This document shows positions 43,329-52,383 of a stretch of 52,597 nucleotides of DNA, piece after piece. Numbering within the stretch: position 1 is the first letter of the stretch; each line of letters opens with the position of its first letter. The stretch lies in the NCBI GenBank assembly GCA_036266845.1, contig DATAXI010000264.1, positions 1 to 52,597 of the forward strand, read 5' to 3'. Below the pieces are notes generated by a model. That model had not been told where the DNA came from. It worked only from the letters and a program-made list of their open reading frames with translations, and did no database searches. A program made the translations under genes and the position numbers. This stretch comes from DATAXI01 sp036266845 (lineage in GTDB: Bacteria; Verrucomicrobiota; Verrucomicrobiia; Chthoniobacterales; Chthoniobacteraceae).

Positions 43329-44366
43329 TCAGGATTCCGTTTCAACGCGGGAGTTGGGCTCTTCCCGAAGCCAGGCAAACAGAAACGGTTTTCTGGGATG
43401 GCCGCCGTCGTTCTTCGCCGGATCGCCGCTTATTTTCCGCGCGGGACGCGCCCGGCGCCTGCCAATGGAAATAAGGGCCACGGCAATGCCGGCGAACGGC
43501 GCAAGAAAACGGGCGAACGCGCGAAGCAGATCGCGAGAAAGGGTCGAAAACGCGCGCCAGATCGATTGCGCCATGAAAGCGGGCACGGTCATCGAAAAAA
43601 CGCCGCGGTTGCGCAGGAGAACCGTCGTCAAATTTCGCGTGGCCCCAAAAATGTAATTGATATCCCCGCGCGCTCCCACGCGGCGCGGCGCTCCTTCATG
43701 ATGCAACGAGGCGCGCGAGGTGAAGACGACGCGGCGGCCCATTTTCGCGATCTTCAGGCAAAGATCCACTTCCTCAAACGTGCTGCATCGTCCCGTGGGG
43801 AAAAACTCGCTGAAGCCGCCGAAGCGTATCAGGAGATCGCGGCGAAAAGACATATTACAACCCATGAGATGATCGACATCGACCAGGCCCGGAAGTTCGG
43901 CGCCAAAATTGCCGATCACTTCTCCCCAAGGAGTGATGCGCCCGATCTCGCCGGCGGCCTTGGTTTCGCCGGGCGTCCCCATCAGCACCTGCCCGCCGAC
44001 AGCTCCAATGTTTTCGTCCGCATAGGGCAGCAGCAGATTCGCGGCCCATTCGGGAGCGGCGTAGGCATCGTCATCCACATAGGCAATGACTGCGCCGGAT
44101 GCATGTGCGAGGCCCAGATTGCGCGAGGCGGTCATCCGGCCAAAACCGTTTGAGTTGTGAACATAGATCGCCTCGGGAAATTCCCGCGAAATCGGCTGGG
44201 CGCTGCGCTCGGGGTCCCCGTCCACGACGATGATCTGGGAGACCGGATGCGATTGTTCGCGGAGATGCTCGAGGCAACGCTTCAGGCATTTGGGACGCCC
44301 AAGCGTGACGACGATTACGGAGAGAGTCAGACATTCCACCCTCGGGGCCTCGGTGCTTTTCTGCAT
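43329..44366 (-). CDS. GT2-family glycosyltransferase
   Basis: 345 residues from MQKSTEA. The GT-A domain has LSVIVVTLGRPKCLKRCLEH, IIVVDGDPERSAQPI, SNGFGRMTASRNLGLAHA, the metal-binding motif AYVDDDAYA and FEEVDLCLKIAKMGRRVVFT with the catalytic-base region. The final ~90 residues carry a weakly hydrophobic segment and a basic tail, probably for membrane attachment. The open frame upstream to 44570 is a shadow of the next gene. It starts five bases after the upstream gene in the operon. Confidence 0.92.
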   Translation of the reverse strand: MQKSTEAPRVECLTLSVIVVTLGRPKCLKRCLEHLREQSHPVSQIIVVDGDPERSAQPISREFPEAIYVHNSNGFGRMTASRNLGLAHASGAVIAYVDDDAYAAPEWAANLLLPYADENIGAVGGQVLMGTPGETKAAGEIGRITPWGEVIGNFGAELPGLVDVDHLMGCNMSFRRDLLIRFGGFSEFFPTGRCSTFEEVDLCLKIAKMGRRVVFTSRASLHHEGAPRRVGARGDINYIFGATRNLTTVLLRNRGVFSMTVPAFMAQSIWRAFSTLSRDLLRAFARFLAPFAGIAVALISIGRRRARPARKISGDPAKNDGGHPRKPFLFAWLREEPNSRVETES

Positions 44367-44370
44367 AAGA

Positions 44371-45591
44371 TTATCGATTGAGGACCGCTTCGGCGGCAGC
44401 CTCTGGTTCCAAAGCCATTGACGGGATGCCGCGGCTGGCTTCACACGTATGCGCCGGCTGCCGGCGGATGCAGCCGGCCAGAGCCTCTTCGTAACGGAGA
44501 AAGATGCGCGACCACTGGTACTCATCCACCGAGGCGCTGATGGCCTCCGGGCTCCAGTGACGGCCGGCAATCAACTCGCGCAACGCGGCGGCGATTTCCC
44601 CGGAATCCCGCGGCTCGCTGAGGAGCCGGCCGGTTTCGCCGTCACGAATGGCAACCGCGGCGCCTGCAATGCGGCTCGTAAGGACGGGAAGCCCGCATGC
44701 CATCGCCTCGATGATCACCAAGCCCCAGGCTTCATATTGCGTCGGAAGCGCAAACACATCCGCCGCCGCATAGTAGGGGGCAACGCTGCCGGACGGCCCG
44801 GTGTAATGGACGCGTCCGGAAAGGCCCAGCCGCTCGACCTCATCCCGGTACACCGCGGGATCGAGCCGGCCCACGGCCAGGAGGTGAACGCGAGGATCCT
44901 CCAGGGAGGCGGTGGCGCGCACCAGCGGACCAAAGCCTTTTCGCTCCAGCTCGTTCGCGACGAAAATAATCACGCGATCCGTTTCCGCGAACCCCAGGGA
45001 CTTGCGCACTGCGGACCGGTTCGCCGCCCGCGCGTCGAGATTGAATTCCGTTTCGGAAAAGCCATTGGGAAGGATCGCGACATCCCCGGACGGCACATTG
45101 TAATGCGCCATCAAATCCCTGCGGACATCGTCCGTGTGGGCGAGGAGCTTTGCATCCTTGCGTCCGCCAAAATGGAAACGCTCAAGGGCGAGAATCACCG
45201 GGTGCGCCGGGTTGCACCGCTGCTTGAGGCGCGCGAGTATTCCGCGGCTTCGGGAAATCCTCAGCCATTCCGCATGGACGCTCGGCACCCAGAAAACGCC
45301 GCCCGGCGGGCATTGCACACCGAAGACGCCCACGGCGTCCGGAGCCGGATCCATCGCGGCAAGCGCGCGCCGGCTGTGAAACGCATACCCCAGCATCGCC
45401 GTTGGCGCGAATCCACCCAGGCGCGGAATGCGATGGCAGGTGATGGCGGGATCCAGCAGCGCGGCATCCCACTCCGAAGCGAAGAGATGAACCTCGTGCC
45501 CGCGATGGCTGAGGAAGTTCGCGCACTCCAGCAGCACGCGCTCGATGCCTCCGCGCCGGTGGCAGGCGGGATAAAATAGGGCGATTCGCAT
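44371..45591 (-). CDS. GT4-family glycosyltransferase
   Basis: 406 residues of GT-B type. The start MRIALFYPACHRRGGIERVL is the acceptor-domain loop. The donor domain has VIIFVANELERKGFGPLVRA, LLAVGRLDPAVY and EAWGLVIIEAMACGLPVLTS with the E-x7-E clamp. The loop around ILARLKQRCNPAHPVILALE plus HTDDVRRDLMAHY suggests relation to the heptosyl/glucosyl WaaG-type group, but this is not firm. The ATG at 45591 is chosen; the frame is open back to 45642. It lies 16 bases after the polymerase-like gene. Confidence 0.93.
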   Translation of the reverse strand: MRIALFYPACHRRGGIERVLLECANFLSHRGHEVHLFASEWDAALLDPAITCHRIPRLGGFAPTAMLGYAFHSRRALAAMDPAPDAVGVFGVQCPPGGVFWVPSVHAEWLRISRSRGILARLKQRCNPAHPVILALERFHFGGRKDAKLLAHTDDVRRDLMAHYNVPSGDVAILPNGFSETEFNLDARAANRSAVRKSLGFAETDRVIIFVANELERKGFGPLVRATASLEDPRVHLLAVGRLDPAVYRDEVERLGLSGRVHYTGPSGSVAPYYAAADVFALPTQYEAWGLVIIEAMACGLPVLTSRIAGAAVAIRDGETGRLLSEPRDSGEIAAALRELIAGRHWSPEAISASVDEYQWSRIFLRYEEALAGCIRRQPAHTCEASRGIPSMALEPEAAAEAVLNR

Positions 45592-45607
45592 TGTTTTCAG
45601 GAAAGAA

Positions 45608-46861
45608 TCAGTAAGCCAGAACCGGCGGCGCGATTTCCGCAATGGGCATCGACGCCGCCTCGGCCTGCACTGCCGCGAGCGCCGCTTCCCTCCGCGCCAG
45701 CAGGATGGACCGCCGCTTGGCGTGATAGCCGTAGAGCGCCATCCCCACCGCGGACCAGACCACCGTGTTGGAGCCGCGCCCCCAATAGTGATCGACCATC
45801 CCGTGCAGCAAGCGCGAGAGGACCAATGCGCCGCCCAGCGCGATGCCGGAGTAGAGCGTGGTGGAGCGGTTGATGTTTTTTTGAGTCTTCCAGGTGAACC
45901 GGATGATCACCCAATGGAGGACGAAGAATGAGAAAAGGCCGGCCACGCCCGTTTCCGCCAGCGTGCACCAGACGATATTTGTCGCGTCATATTCCTTGCG
46001 AAGGCCGACGCCGTTGCCGATCCACGGGCTGAGATGAAACAGGCTCTCCGCATAATCGACGGATTCGTATCGCAGCTTGATGTTGTAATTGTCCGCGCTG
46101 CTGAAGCCGGTCGCGTAATCCTTTGAGGCAGCCGGCAGATGCGACCAGCAGATCGCGAGCAGGGGGACCAGAACAATGCTGAGGCGAAAGAGGAGGCGAA
46201 ACTGCCTGCGCAACGCAATCAAAACACTGATGCCGACCAAAGCCCCGAGCCATGCGCCGCGCGAAAGCGTGAAGAATAATCCCGCCGCGATGATGATGAA
46301 CGCCGCGGAGAGAATCCGTTTGCGCTTCCCCTGCGCGGCAAACCACATCTCCGCGCACACGATGAGCGATGCGGCCAGGGACTCCCCAACGCCGTTCTTG
46401 TGCAGATTCCAGACGAACCCGGTGCGCCTGACCAGCACGGTGGCGGCCAGTGCGACCGACATCCACATCAGGCCGTCCATCGCAAACTGGTAGTCGTACT
46501 CGCTCCTGGGCAGCGCGTAGAAAATGAGAACCGCCACGCCGAGGTAGAGCACCATCTGCACCAGGCAGATGAGCGAAGTGTACCGCCAGTGGAGCAGCGT
46601 GCAGCCGAGCGAGACGAGCAGGTAAAAGCCGATTCCTCCAGTGAGCGGCCCCAGCGAAATCGGGCGGCGTTTGCAGAGGATCAGCAGCGGCACGGCCAGC
46701 AGCATATTGATCTCCGCAATCGAGAATCGCAGCGGGCCGCCGCCGGACATATCGTTCTGCAACGGCGCAGTCGCGAAGATGAGCATCAGCGGAATGCGTG
46801 GATTGCGGTAACCGAGAATCCAGTAAAGCGCCGCGTAAAATGGAGCCAGGTATAAAAGCAT
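45608..46861 (-). CDS. Wzy/O-antigen ligase-like polymerase (second)
   Basis: 417 residues with about ten membrane segments. The ligase-superfamily core is seen in FTLSRGAWLGALVGISVLI, then the large periplasmic loop around LSPWIGNGVGLRKEYD, then WCTLAETGVAGLFSFFVLHW. These are characteristic of the O-antigen polymerase/ligase family. In this locus it probably polymerises the second repeat unit, paralleling the gene at 23794. It sits in the middle of the minus-strand glycosyltransferase run, with short gaps to neighbours. Confidence 0.85.
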   Translation of the reverse strand: MLLYLAPFYAALYWILGYRNPRIPLMLIFATAPLQNDMSGGGPLRFSIAEINMLLAVPLLILCKRRPISLGPLTGGIGFYLLVSLGCTLLHWRYTSLICLVQMVLYLGVAVLIFYALPRSEYDYQFAMDGLMWMSVALAATVLVRRTGFVWNLHKNGVGESLAASLIVCAEMWFAAQGKRKRILSAAFIIIAAGLFFTLSRGAWLGALVGISVLIALRRQFRLLFRLSIVLVPLLAICWSHLPAASKDYATGFSSADNYNIKLRYESVDYAESLFHLSPWIGNGVGLRKEYDATNIVWCTLAETGVAGLFSFFVLHWVIIRFTWKTQKNINRSTTLYSGIALGGALVLSRLLHGMVDHYWGRGSNTVVWSAVGMALYGYHAKRRSILLARREAALAAVQAEAASMPIAEIAPPVLAY

Positions 46862-46870
46862 CGGACGGGG

Positions 46871-47824
46871 CTATGCCGCGTTGCTCCCGCGCGTTTCCCA
46901 TGAGGGCCAGTGGGTGGCCTGGCGGCGTGTGAGCGAGAGGTGGCCCCACATTTTCGCAAGGGCGCTCGACCGGCGTGCGGGCAGAAGGGACAGCGCGCCC
47001 CACAGAATCGCGCGCAGCGCGCAGCCGATGATCATTGCGCAGCGAAAGAAGACGAGGCCGGCAACGCCGTGATGTTTCAGCTCGTACCGGTCCAGGCTCT
47101 CCATGAAGTAGCGGCTGATCCGTTTGGGATCGGTCGCACCGCTCGCTCCGCCCAGGTGGGTCACGCGCGCCGCCGGTGTGAAGGCGATCTCCCAGCCCAG
47201 ATCGCGGATCCGGCGCTGCCAGTCGGTTTCCTCGGAGTACATGAAGAATTGCTCGTCGAAACCGCCGGTCCGCTCGAACGCCTCGCGCGGCAGCAGGATG
47301 CACGCGCCGATGAGGAAATCGACCGTGCGTTCCGAGTCGTGACGCCAGAAGCGGTAATCGCCGACCACCGGGTGATGCGGAAAGGCGGCGGAGATCCAGA
47401 GATTTTCGAGCCAGGCGCGGAGGGGTGAGGGGAACTTGAAGCACGAAACCTGGAGGGAGCCATCCTCATTCAAGAGGCGCGGCCCCGCCATCGCCACCTT
47501 TGGGTGGGACTGGAGGTATTCGAGCAACGCGCGGATCGCGCCCGGCTCAGGGAAAGCATCGCTGTTTAACAAGAGAAAATATCGCCCGGACGCCTTGCGC
47601 ATCGCGAGATTATTGGCCGCACCAAAACCGGCGTTCACCGGGCTCTCGATAAGGCGAACTTTCGGAAACCGGAGCCGGATGCCCGCCGCGCTACCGTCGG
47701 TGGAGGCATTATCGACGACCCATATTTCCGAGGGGATGCCCCCCAGCGCGCCCTCCAGCGTGCCGAGGCAGCGGAGCGTCATCTCCCGCGTATTATAGCT
47801 GACGATGATGACGGAAATATCCAT
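46871..47824 (-). CDS. GT2-family rhamnosyltransferase-like protein
   Basis: 317 residues from MDISVIIVSYNT. The GT-A domain has IWVVDNASTDGSA, VNAGFGAANNLAMRKA and the metal-site variant LLLNSDAFPEPGAI, then FLIGACILLPREAF, GGFDEQFFMYSEETDWQRRI. This is the WbbL/RfbF-type group, many of which transfer rhamnose. An RmlC-like gene lies at the right edge, consistent with a rhamnose or related deoxysugar donor, but this remains an inference. The frame also has a GTG at 47836 that overlaps the methyltransferase stop (GTGA); I prefer the ATG at 47824 because it gives the usual family start. Confidence 0.93.
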   Translation of the reverse strand: MDISVIIVSYNTREMTLRCLGTLEGALGGIPSEIWVVDNASTDGSAAGIRLRFPKVRLIESPVNAGFGAANNLAMRKASGRYFLLLNSDAFPEPGAIRALLEYLQSHPKVAMAGPRLLNEDGSLQVSCFKFPSPLRAWLENLWISAAFPHHPVVGDYRFWRHDSERTVDFLIGACILLPREAFERTGGFDEQFFMYSEETDWQRRIRDLGWEIAFTPAARVTHLGGASGATDPKRISRYFMESLDRYELKHHGVAGLVFFRCAMIIGCALRAILWGALSLLPARRSSALAKMWGHLSLTRRQATHWPSWETRGSNAA

Positions 47825-47832
47825 CGAAGCGG

Positions 47833-48636
47833 TCACGGAGCGGGCGCGGCGATCTTGCGTGCGACCACGAAAATGATATCGCCGCCGCGCCGCCGCGTGG
47901 GAGCGGAAAGCGCGAGCGTCGCCCAGATGCGGAGGAACTGCGGCAGATACCGGACGGCGCCCACGTTCACCAGGTATTCGGCTTCCGCCTTCATCCCCAT
48001 GCGTTCGAGTTCCGCGATCAATCGCGGCCCGGAGATGGGCGCCTCGTGATCGGATACATTCTGGCTGCCGACACCCAGGCCCAGCAGGCGCTTGAGAGCG
48101 GGCAATACTTTATTCAGAGATCGGCTGATCCAGGTGCTGCCGCTGCACGGCTCGGAGATGTAAATCTCGCCGCCGGTCTTCAGGACGCGGTTCGCCTCGT
48201 GAAGCAAAGGCCCGTTCTCCGGCAGGTGATGCAGCACGCCCTGGATCGTGACGCCATCGAAGGAGGCGTCCGCGTATGGCAGCGCTTCGCCGTCGCCCAG
48301 GTCGAAGGTGATGCGCGACTCGACTCCCGCCTGCCGCGCGCGTTCGATCGCGATGGCCAGCATATCCGGAGAGTGATCAATCGCGCGCACCCGGCACCCG
48401 AATTTTGAGAGCGTGCAGGCGACGATGCCCGTCCCCGTGCCCAGGTCCGCGACCTGCGCATTCGGGTAACGGCCCAGCAGCCGGCGAATCCACGGATGAA
48501 GCGAGTGGACATGGTAGAAGTGGAAGTAATTGGTCACGTCGCGGTCGTAAATGACGGCCGCTTCGCGATGGTATTCGATGTCGAGCTTCTTGATCAGCGT
48601 CGCGTCGATCTGATCCTTGGTGGTGACGGTGTTCAA
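47833..48636 (-). CDS. SAM-dependent class I methyltransferase
   Basis: 267 residues starting at a TTG codon: no ATG or GTG of suitable length exists, and GGAGAA lies six bases upstream of the TTG. The SAM-binding motif I is VADLGTGTGIVACTLSKFG, followed by VRAIDHSPDMLAIA (motif with the acidic ribose ligand), FDLGDGEALPYADASFDGVT and LHHLPENGPLLHEANRVL, typical of Methyltransf_11 proteins. It may O-methylate a sugar of the polymer or of an intermediate, from its place among glycosyltransferases. The acceptor is unknown. It follows the acyltransferase gene by 70 bases. Confidence 0.9.
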   Translation of the reverse strand: MNTVTTKDQIDATLIKKLDIEYHREAAVIYDRDVTNYFHFYHVHSLHPWIRRLLGRYPNAQVADLGTGTGIVACTLSKFGCRVRAIDHSPDMLAIAIERARQAGVESRITFDLGDGEALPYADASFDGVTIQGVLHHLPENGPLLHEANRVLKTGGEIYISEPCSGSTWISRSLNKVLPALKRLLGLGVGSQNVSDHEAPISGPRLIAELERMGMKAEAEYLVNVGAVRYLPQFLRIWATLALSAPTRRRGGDIIFVVARKIAAPAP

Positions 48637-48706
48637 TGGACGTTCTCCGGTAGATGTTCCCCTTGGCGCGCGGCAGTACGGCCCCCGCGTGTTTCACAGC
48701 ACGGAC

Positions 48707-50002
48707 TTAGAGCACAGGTTTTGGGAAGGCCGCCTCATCCGCGATCACGAGCGCGGCGGCCGGCGCGGGGCGCCTGGAAGCTTTTGCGCGTTCTCCCATG
48801 AAGGGCAGCTCGAATGCGCGCGAGAACAGCCACGCGATGATCACGATTCCCGCCATCACCGGTCCCAGCAGGATTGCATCCACGGCGTAGAGCGATGGGC
48901 AATAGCGCGAGAGCCAACCCTGGGAAAGGATGAGCAGCGGATAATGAAGCAGGTAAAGGCTGTAGGAAAAACCGCCGAGAGCGCACACCGCGGGAGCGGA
49001 GAAGAAGGCGCCGCACCAGCGTTGCCCCCGCGAGGCGTGTGGCAGGCCCGCGCCGGCAAGGCTTACCAATCCGCACATGACGGCAAATCCGAGCGCGAGA
49101 TCCACCAGCGCCGGGTAGAGGCGGTAAAAGCCGAGATGCGTCACGCCAAAACCGACGAACACCAGCAGAAGCAGCGCGGAGAGTTTCCCCCAATGCCGCA
49201 TCCCGCGCAGAGCCGCGTAACGGGTATCGGGCGCATGAGTAATCAAGGCTCCCAGCATCCCGAGGCCGAAGACGCCCAGCATCCACGGGCAGGCCATCGC
49301 ATAACGCCCGCCGAACGCGTGCGCGAAACCGACGCTTACCAGAATGCCCGCGAAGATGGAACACCAGGGACCAAAACGCCGCAGGACCGGCAGCAGCAGC
49401 GCGGGGAAGAGAAAGTATATCTGCCACTCCGTGGCCACGCTCCAGAGCGGCGTGTTGTTTGAGAATTTAACCAGGCTCTCGCTCGCAATCGGGATGCCGT
49501 TGTTAATGAGCACGCAATGGGAAAGAAATTGGCCGAGGAGACGCGCGGGCGCCGGCACGCTGAGCGCGGCGTGCACCCCGGGCAGACCCGCCGCGAGCGC
49601 CGCGGTCCAGCCCAGGCGCGTCAGCGGCAGCAGCGCCATAGTCAGAAGCACCGAGGCATAAAAGGCGGGGAGGATCCGCCGCGCCCGCCGGCGGTAATAA
49701 CCGGCCATCCCACCCTTGAGCGTGTAATCGCCACCGGCGCGGGCCACGGGCAGCATGAGGCAATAACCGGACAGCACGATGAAGACCGTCACCGCGTAGT
49801 GCCCCATGCAGAGCGGCTTGAGGAAGAGGAAAAGACGGGCCCTGCCGGGATCGAGCGCCGGCGTCAGGAACAGCTCCATCTGGTACGCGTGAAAGATCGC
49901 GACGTACAGCGCCGCCATCCCGCGGATGCCGTCAAGATGCGGCAGGCGGACGGGTGGCAGATACGCGCGAGGCGCGGACTGTTCGTTCAACACTCGAGTC
50001 AT
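48707..50002 (-). CDS. Acyltransferase 3 family membrane protein (OafA-like)
   Basis: 431 residues with ten predicted membrane segments. The N-terminal HLDGIRGMAALYVAIFHA contains the family R-x-G and histidine pattern, and VTVFIVLSGYCLMLP follows. These proteins O-acetylate or otherwise acylate sugars of exported polysaccharides using a cytoplasmic acyl-CoA donor. No SGNH domain is fused, so the acyl transfer would rely on the membrane domain alone, as in shorter family members. It overlaps nothing but is only eight bases from the next gene and is part of the operon. Acetylation of the second polymer is a likely role. Confidence 0.92.
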   Translation of the reverse strand: MTRVLNEQSAPRAYLPPVRLPHLDGIRGMAALYVAIFHAYQMELFLTPALDPGRARLFLFLKPLCMGHYAVTVFIVLSGYCLMLPVARAGGDYTLKGGMAGYYRRRARRILPAFYASVLLTMALLPLTRLGWTAALAAGLPGVHAALSVPAPARLLGQFLSHCVLINNGIPIASESLVKFSNNTPLWSVATEWQIYFLFPALLLPVLRRFGPWCSIFAGILVSVGFAHAFGGRYAMACPWMLGVFGLGMLGALITHAPDTRYAALRGMRHWGKLSALLLLVFVGFGVTHLGFYRLYPALVDLALGFAVMCGLVSLAGAGLPHASRGQRWCGAFFSAPAVCALGGFSYSLYLLHYPLLILSQGWLSRYCPSLYAVDAILLGPVMAGIVIIAWLFSRAFELPFMGERAKASRRPAPAAALVIADEAAFPKPVL

Positions 50003-50009
50003 TGCGGAT

Positions 50010-51188
50010 TTATGAAATTGCTCCCGCCGGGCAAAGAGCGGGGGGAATCCATTTCAGTTGCTCCAGCTTCTCCAGCAGCGCATCGACGCGCACCTCCCAG
50101 GTATGCCGGCGCGCCTCGGCCACGCGGGCTGCGGGCAGTTCCTCTACCTCGCAGAGCGCCGCGCGGCATGCCGCGATGAAGGCAACCGAGCCGGAGGCGA
50201 TCCGGCAAAGATGCGGGTAATCCCGGAAGCCGGCGATGTTCGTGCTGACAATCGGTTTTCCGCCGGCGAGGTATTCCCACAGCTTGATCGGATTGAGGCT
50301 TTCCGTGAAACGCGTCTCGACGTGAGGGACGATGCAGACGTCGAACTGCGCCATCGTTTCGGGGATTTTCCGGTACGGCACCGGCCCGGTCATGTGAATA
50401 TTCGGCTGCGCCGCCAGCATGCCGCGCTCCGATGCCGCCCAATGGTCCGGCCCCACCAGCACCACGCTGCCGCGCGGGAAAGCGCGGGCGAGATCAAGAA
50501 TGAGCCGGGCGTCCGTGCGGTCCGAGTGCATGGTCCCGGTATAGCCGAAGACCGGTCCCGGCCACTCGCGCGATACAGGGGCGGTGCACACTTCGGCGTA
50601 ATGGTTCGCGTCCACCCCGTTTGGCAGCAGCATGATATCCGCACACCGGCCGGCGCGGCTTTTCTCGAGCGCCTCGGAGCAGACGATCACGAGATCCGCG
50701 CGCGCGGCGAGTTCGCGATCCTGCTGCTCGATGAGCGCGCGTTCCGCGGAGCCCAGGGAAGGCATCAACGCCCAATCGTCCGTAATATCGTAAATGACGC
50801 GGCTCTCATTCATGGCTCCGGCCATGTGAACCGCGGAATGCGGGTTCAGCCACAGGATCGGGTTGCGCAGCCCCAACTCCCTTATCAACCGGCGCAGGTG
50901 GACGCGCGCGATCACCTCATTGATCTTGCGCGTTGCGGCGATGGAATCCGGCAGTAACTTTACCGTCCGCGCCACGATGATGTTCGGCAGCCCAGGGACG
51001 GGTTGGCGCATGGGTTCGCGCAGTTTGGAGATCGTGCCGTGGCGCACATGGTGCGACACATTCAGCGGCAGCCCGACGAAGAGAATTTTCATGCCGGGAA
51101 AACGGCGGGCGAGCGTCGCGCAGAGAAACTGGTTTCGGCGCCAGACATCGTCCCAGTTTTCCATGGAGACAAAAATCAGATCGTTCAT
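50010..51188 (-). CDS. GT-B glycosyltransferase
   Basis: 392 residues from MNDLIFVSMENWDDVWRRNQ. The N-terminal domain includes PILWLNPHSAVHMAG and VIYDITDDWALMPS, motifs of a GT4-like subgroup. The C-terminal domain has VFGYTGTMHSDRTDARLILD, SVVLVGPDHWA and ESLNPIKLWEYLAGGKPIVS, which replaces the usual E-x7-E clamp by the LNPIKLWEYLA motif also seen in teichuronic and capsule transferases. The open frame continues to 51692 but is only shadow of the neighbour. It is eight bases downstream of the preceding GT4. Confidence 0.92.
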   Translation of the reverse strand: MNDLIFVSMENWDDVWRRNQFLCATLARRFPGMKILFVGLPLNVSHHVRHGTISKLREPMRQPVPGLPNIIVARTVKLLPDSIAATRKINEVIARVHLRRLIRELGLRNPILWLNPHSAVHMAGAMNESRVIYDITDDWALMPSLGSAERALIEQQDRELAARADLVIVCSEALEKSRAGRCADIMLLPNGVDANHYAEVCTAPVSREWPGPVFGYTGTMHSDRTDARLILDLARAFPRGSVVLVGPDHWAASERGMLAAQPNIHMTGPVPYRKIPETMAQFDVCIVPHVETRFTESLNPIKLWEYLAGGKPIVSTNIAGFRDYPHLCRIASGSVAFIAACRAALCEVEELPAARVAEARRHTWEVRVDALLEKLEQLKWIPPALCPAGAIS

Positions 51189-51195
51189 GGATGAT

Positions 51196-52377
51196 TCAGG
51201 CGCAGCAGGCGCTTGCGGGTTCGGCGGCGTTGAGCACGTCCCTCTGCACGCGGTATTGGACGGACCAATCCATTGCCTCCGCCTGGGCGCGGGCCCGGCG
51301 TCCCCATTCGGCGCGGGCATTGGCGTTGTCGATGAGATAAGCCAGCCGTTCGGCAAACTCGTTTGTATCCGGCGGGTTGAAATAGAGAATCGCATCCTTC
51401 CCGATTTCCGGGATACCGCCGCGGCGCGATGCAATGACGGGCACGCCGCAGGCCATCGCCTCGGGAATCGCCAGCGTGCACGGCTCGTCATAATTCGATG
51501 GGCCGCAGAAGATCGATGCGGATTGGTAAACCGGCAGAATCCCATGCCGGTCGATAAACGGGAGGAACTCCACATCCCCGCCCATCGGCGCCGCAAGCCT
51601 GCGCAGCTCCGTCTCGTAGGGCGAAAGCGGCCCATGCACGGAAAAGCCGGTGCGGCCCACGATGCGCAGCTTGAAGCGGCGCCCTTTTCCATGAATTCTG
51701 GATGCGGCCCGGATCAAGAGGTCAGCGCCCTTTTGCGGCACCATCCGGGCCACAAACAGGATCACCACCTCATCCGTGGGCGTCAGCTCGGGACGCGGCA
51801 CGAAGCGTGTGGCATCGACGCCGTTGTGGACCACGCGCACCTTCTCGTGGCCATGCCGCAGGCGGGGGCGGAACTCGTTTGCGAGGAAGTCGCAGTTGAA
51901 GATGATCAGGTCCGCCGCATCCACCGTCCGGTGCAGCTCGCCGGAGCCATAGGTGCGGAAGAGCGCGTTGTGGATATTCAGGCAAACGCGCGCATCCGGG
52001 CTGCGCCGCTTGAACTGGAGAGTCGGGCCGGGCGTATTCTGGATCAGGATTGCGCCGTCGTAGCGCGGATCGATGGCATCGACCGCGGCGGCGTAGGCCC
52101 GGTTGATGTACGGACGCTGCATCCCCATCCATCCGCAGGCGACATCGGCGATCTTCTGATTGCGGGTTGGCAGAGGGGCGAAATCGACCAGCACCGGCTC
52201 GCCATTCGGGTAATCATGCACCGACTTTCGCCCAAGGATTATCCGGGCGCGTCCCCCGGCCTCCTCGTGCTTTCGGCTAAACTCATAGACCAGCGTCATC
52301 ACCGCGCTGCCATTGGTGGCGGAGTAATGGTCACCGGGGATCGGGATGTAAATCAGTTGATTTCCAGAGAAACTCAT
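51196..52377 (-). CDS. GT4-family glycosyltransferase
   Basis: 393 residues of GT-B type. The acceptor domain opens with IYIPIPGDHYSATNGSA and has NTPGPTLQFKRRSPDARVCL. The donor domain has VVILFVARMVPQKGADLLIR, FKLRIVGRTGFSV and EPCTLAIPEAMACGVPVIAS with the E-x7-E clamp. It starts six bases before the partial cupin gene ends upstream of it, so the two are probably cotranscribed. The sugar is unknown. Confidence 0.93.
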   Translation of the reverse strand: MSFSGNQLIYIPIPGDHYSATNGSAVMTLVYEFSRKHEEAGGRARIILGRKSVHDYPNGEPVLVDFAPLPTRNQKIADVACGWMGMQRPYINRAYAAAVDAIDPRYDGAILIQNTPGPTLQFKRRSPDARVCLNIHNALFRTYGSGELHRTVDAADLIIFNCDFLANEFRPRLRHGHEKVRVVHNGVDATRFVPRPELTPTDEVVILFVARMVPQKGADLLIRAASRIHGKGRRFKLRIVGRTGFSVHGPLSPYETELRRLAAPMGGDVEFLPFIDRHGILPVYQSASIFCGPSNYDEPCTLAIPEAMACGVPVIASRRGGIPEIGKDAILYFNPPDTNEFAERLAYLIDNANARAEWGRRARAQAEAMDWSVQYRVQRDVLNAAEPASACCA

Positions 52378-52383
52378 GGGCTG

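Noticed and set aside
44449..45579. 376-residue plus-strand open frame
   Set aside because: Runs antisense to the GT4 gene 44371-45591; open frame due to base composition.
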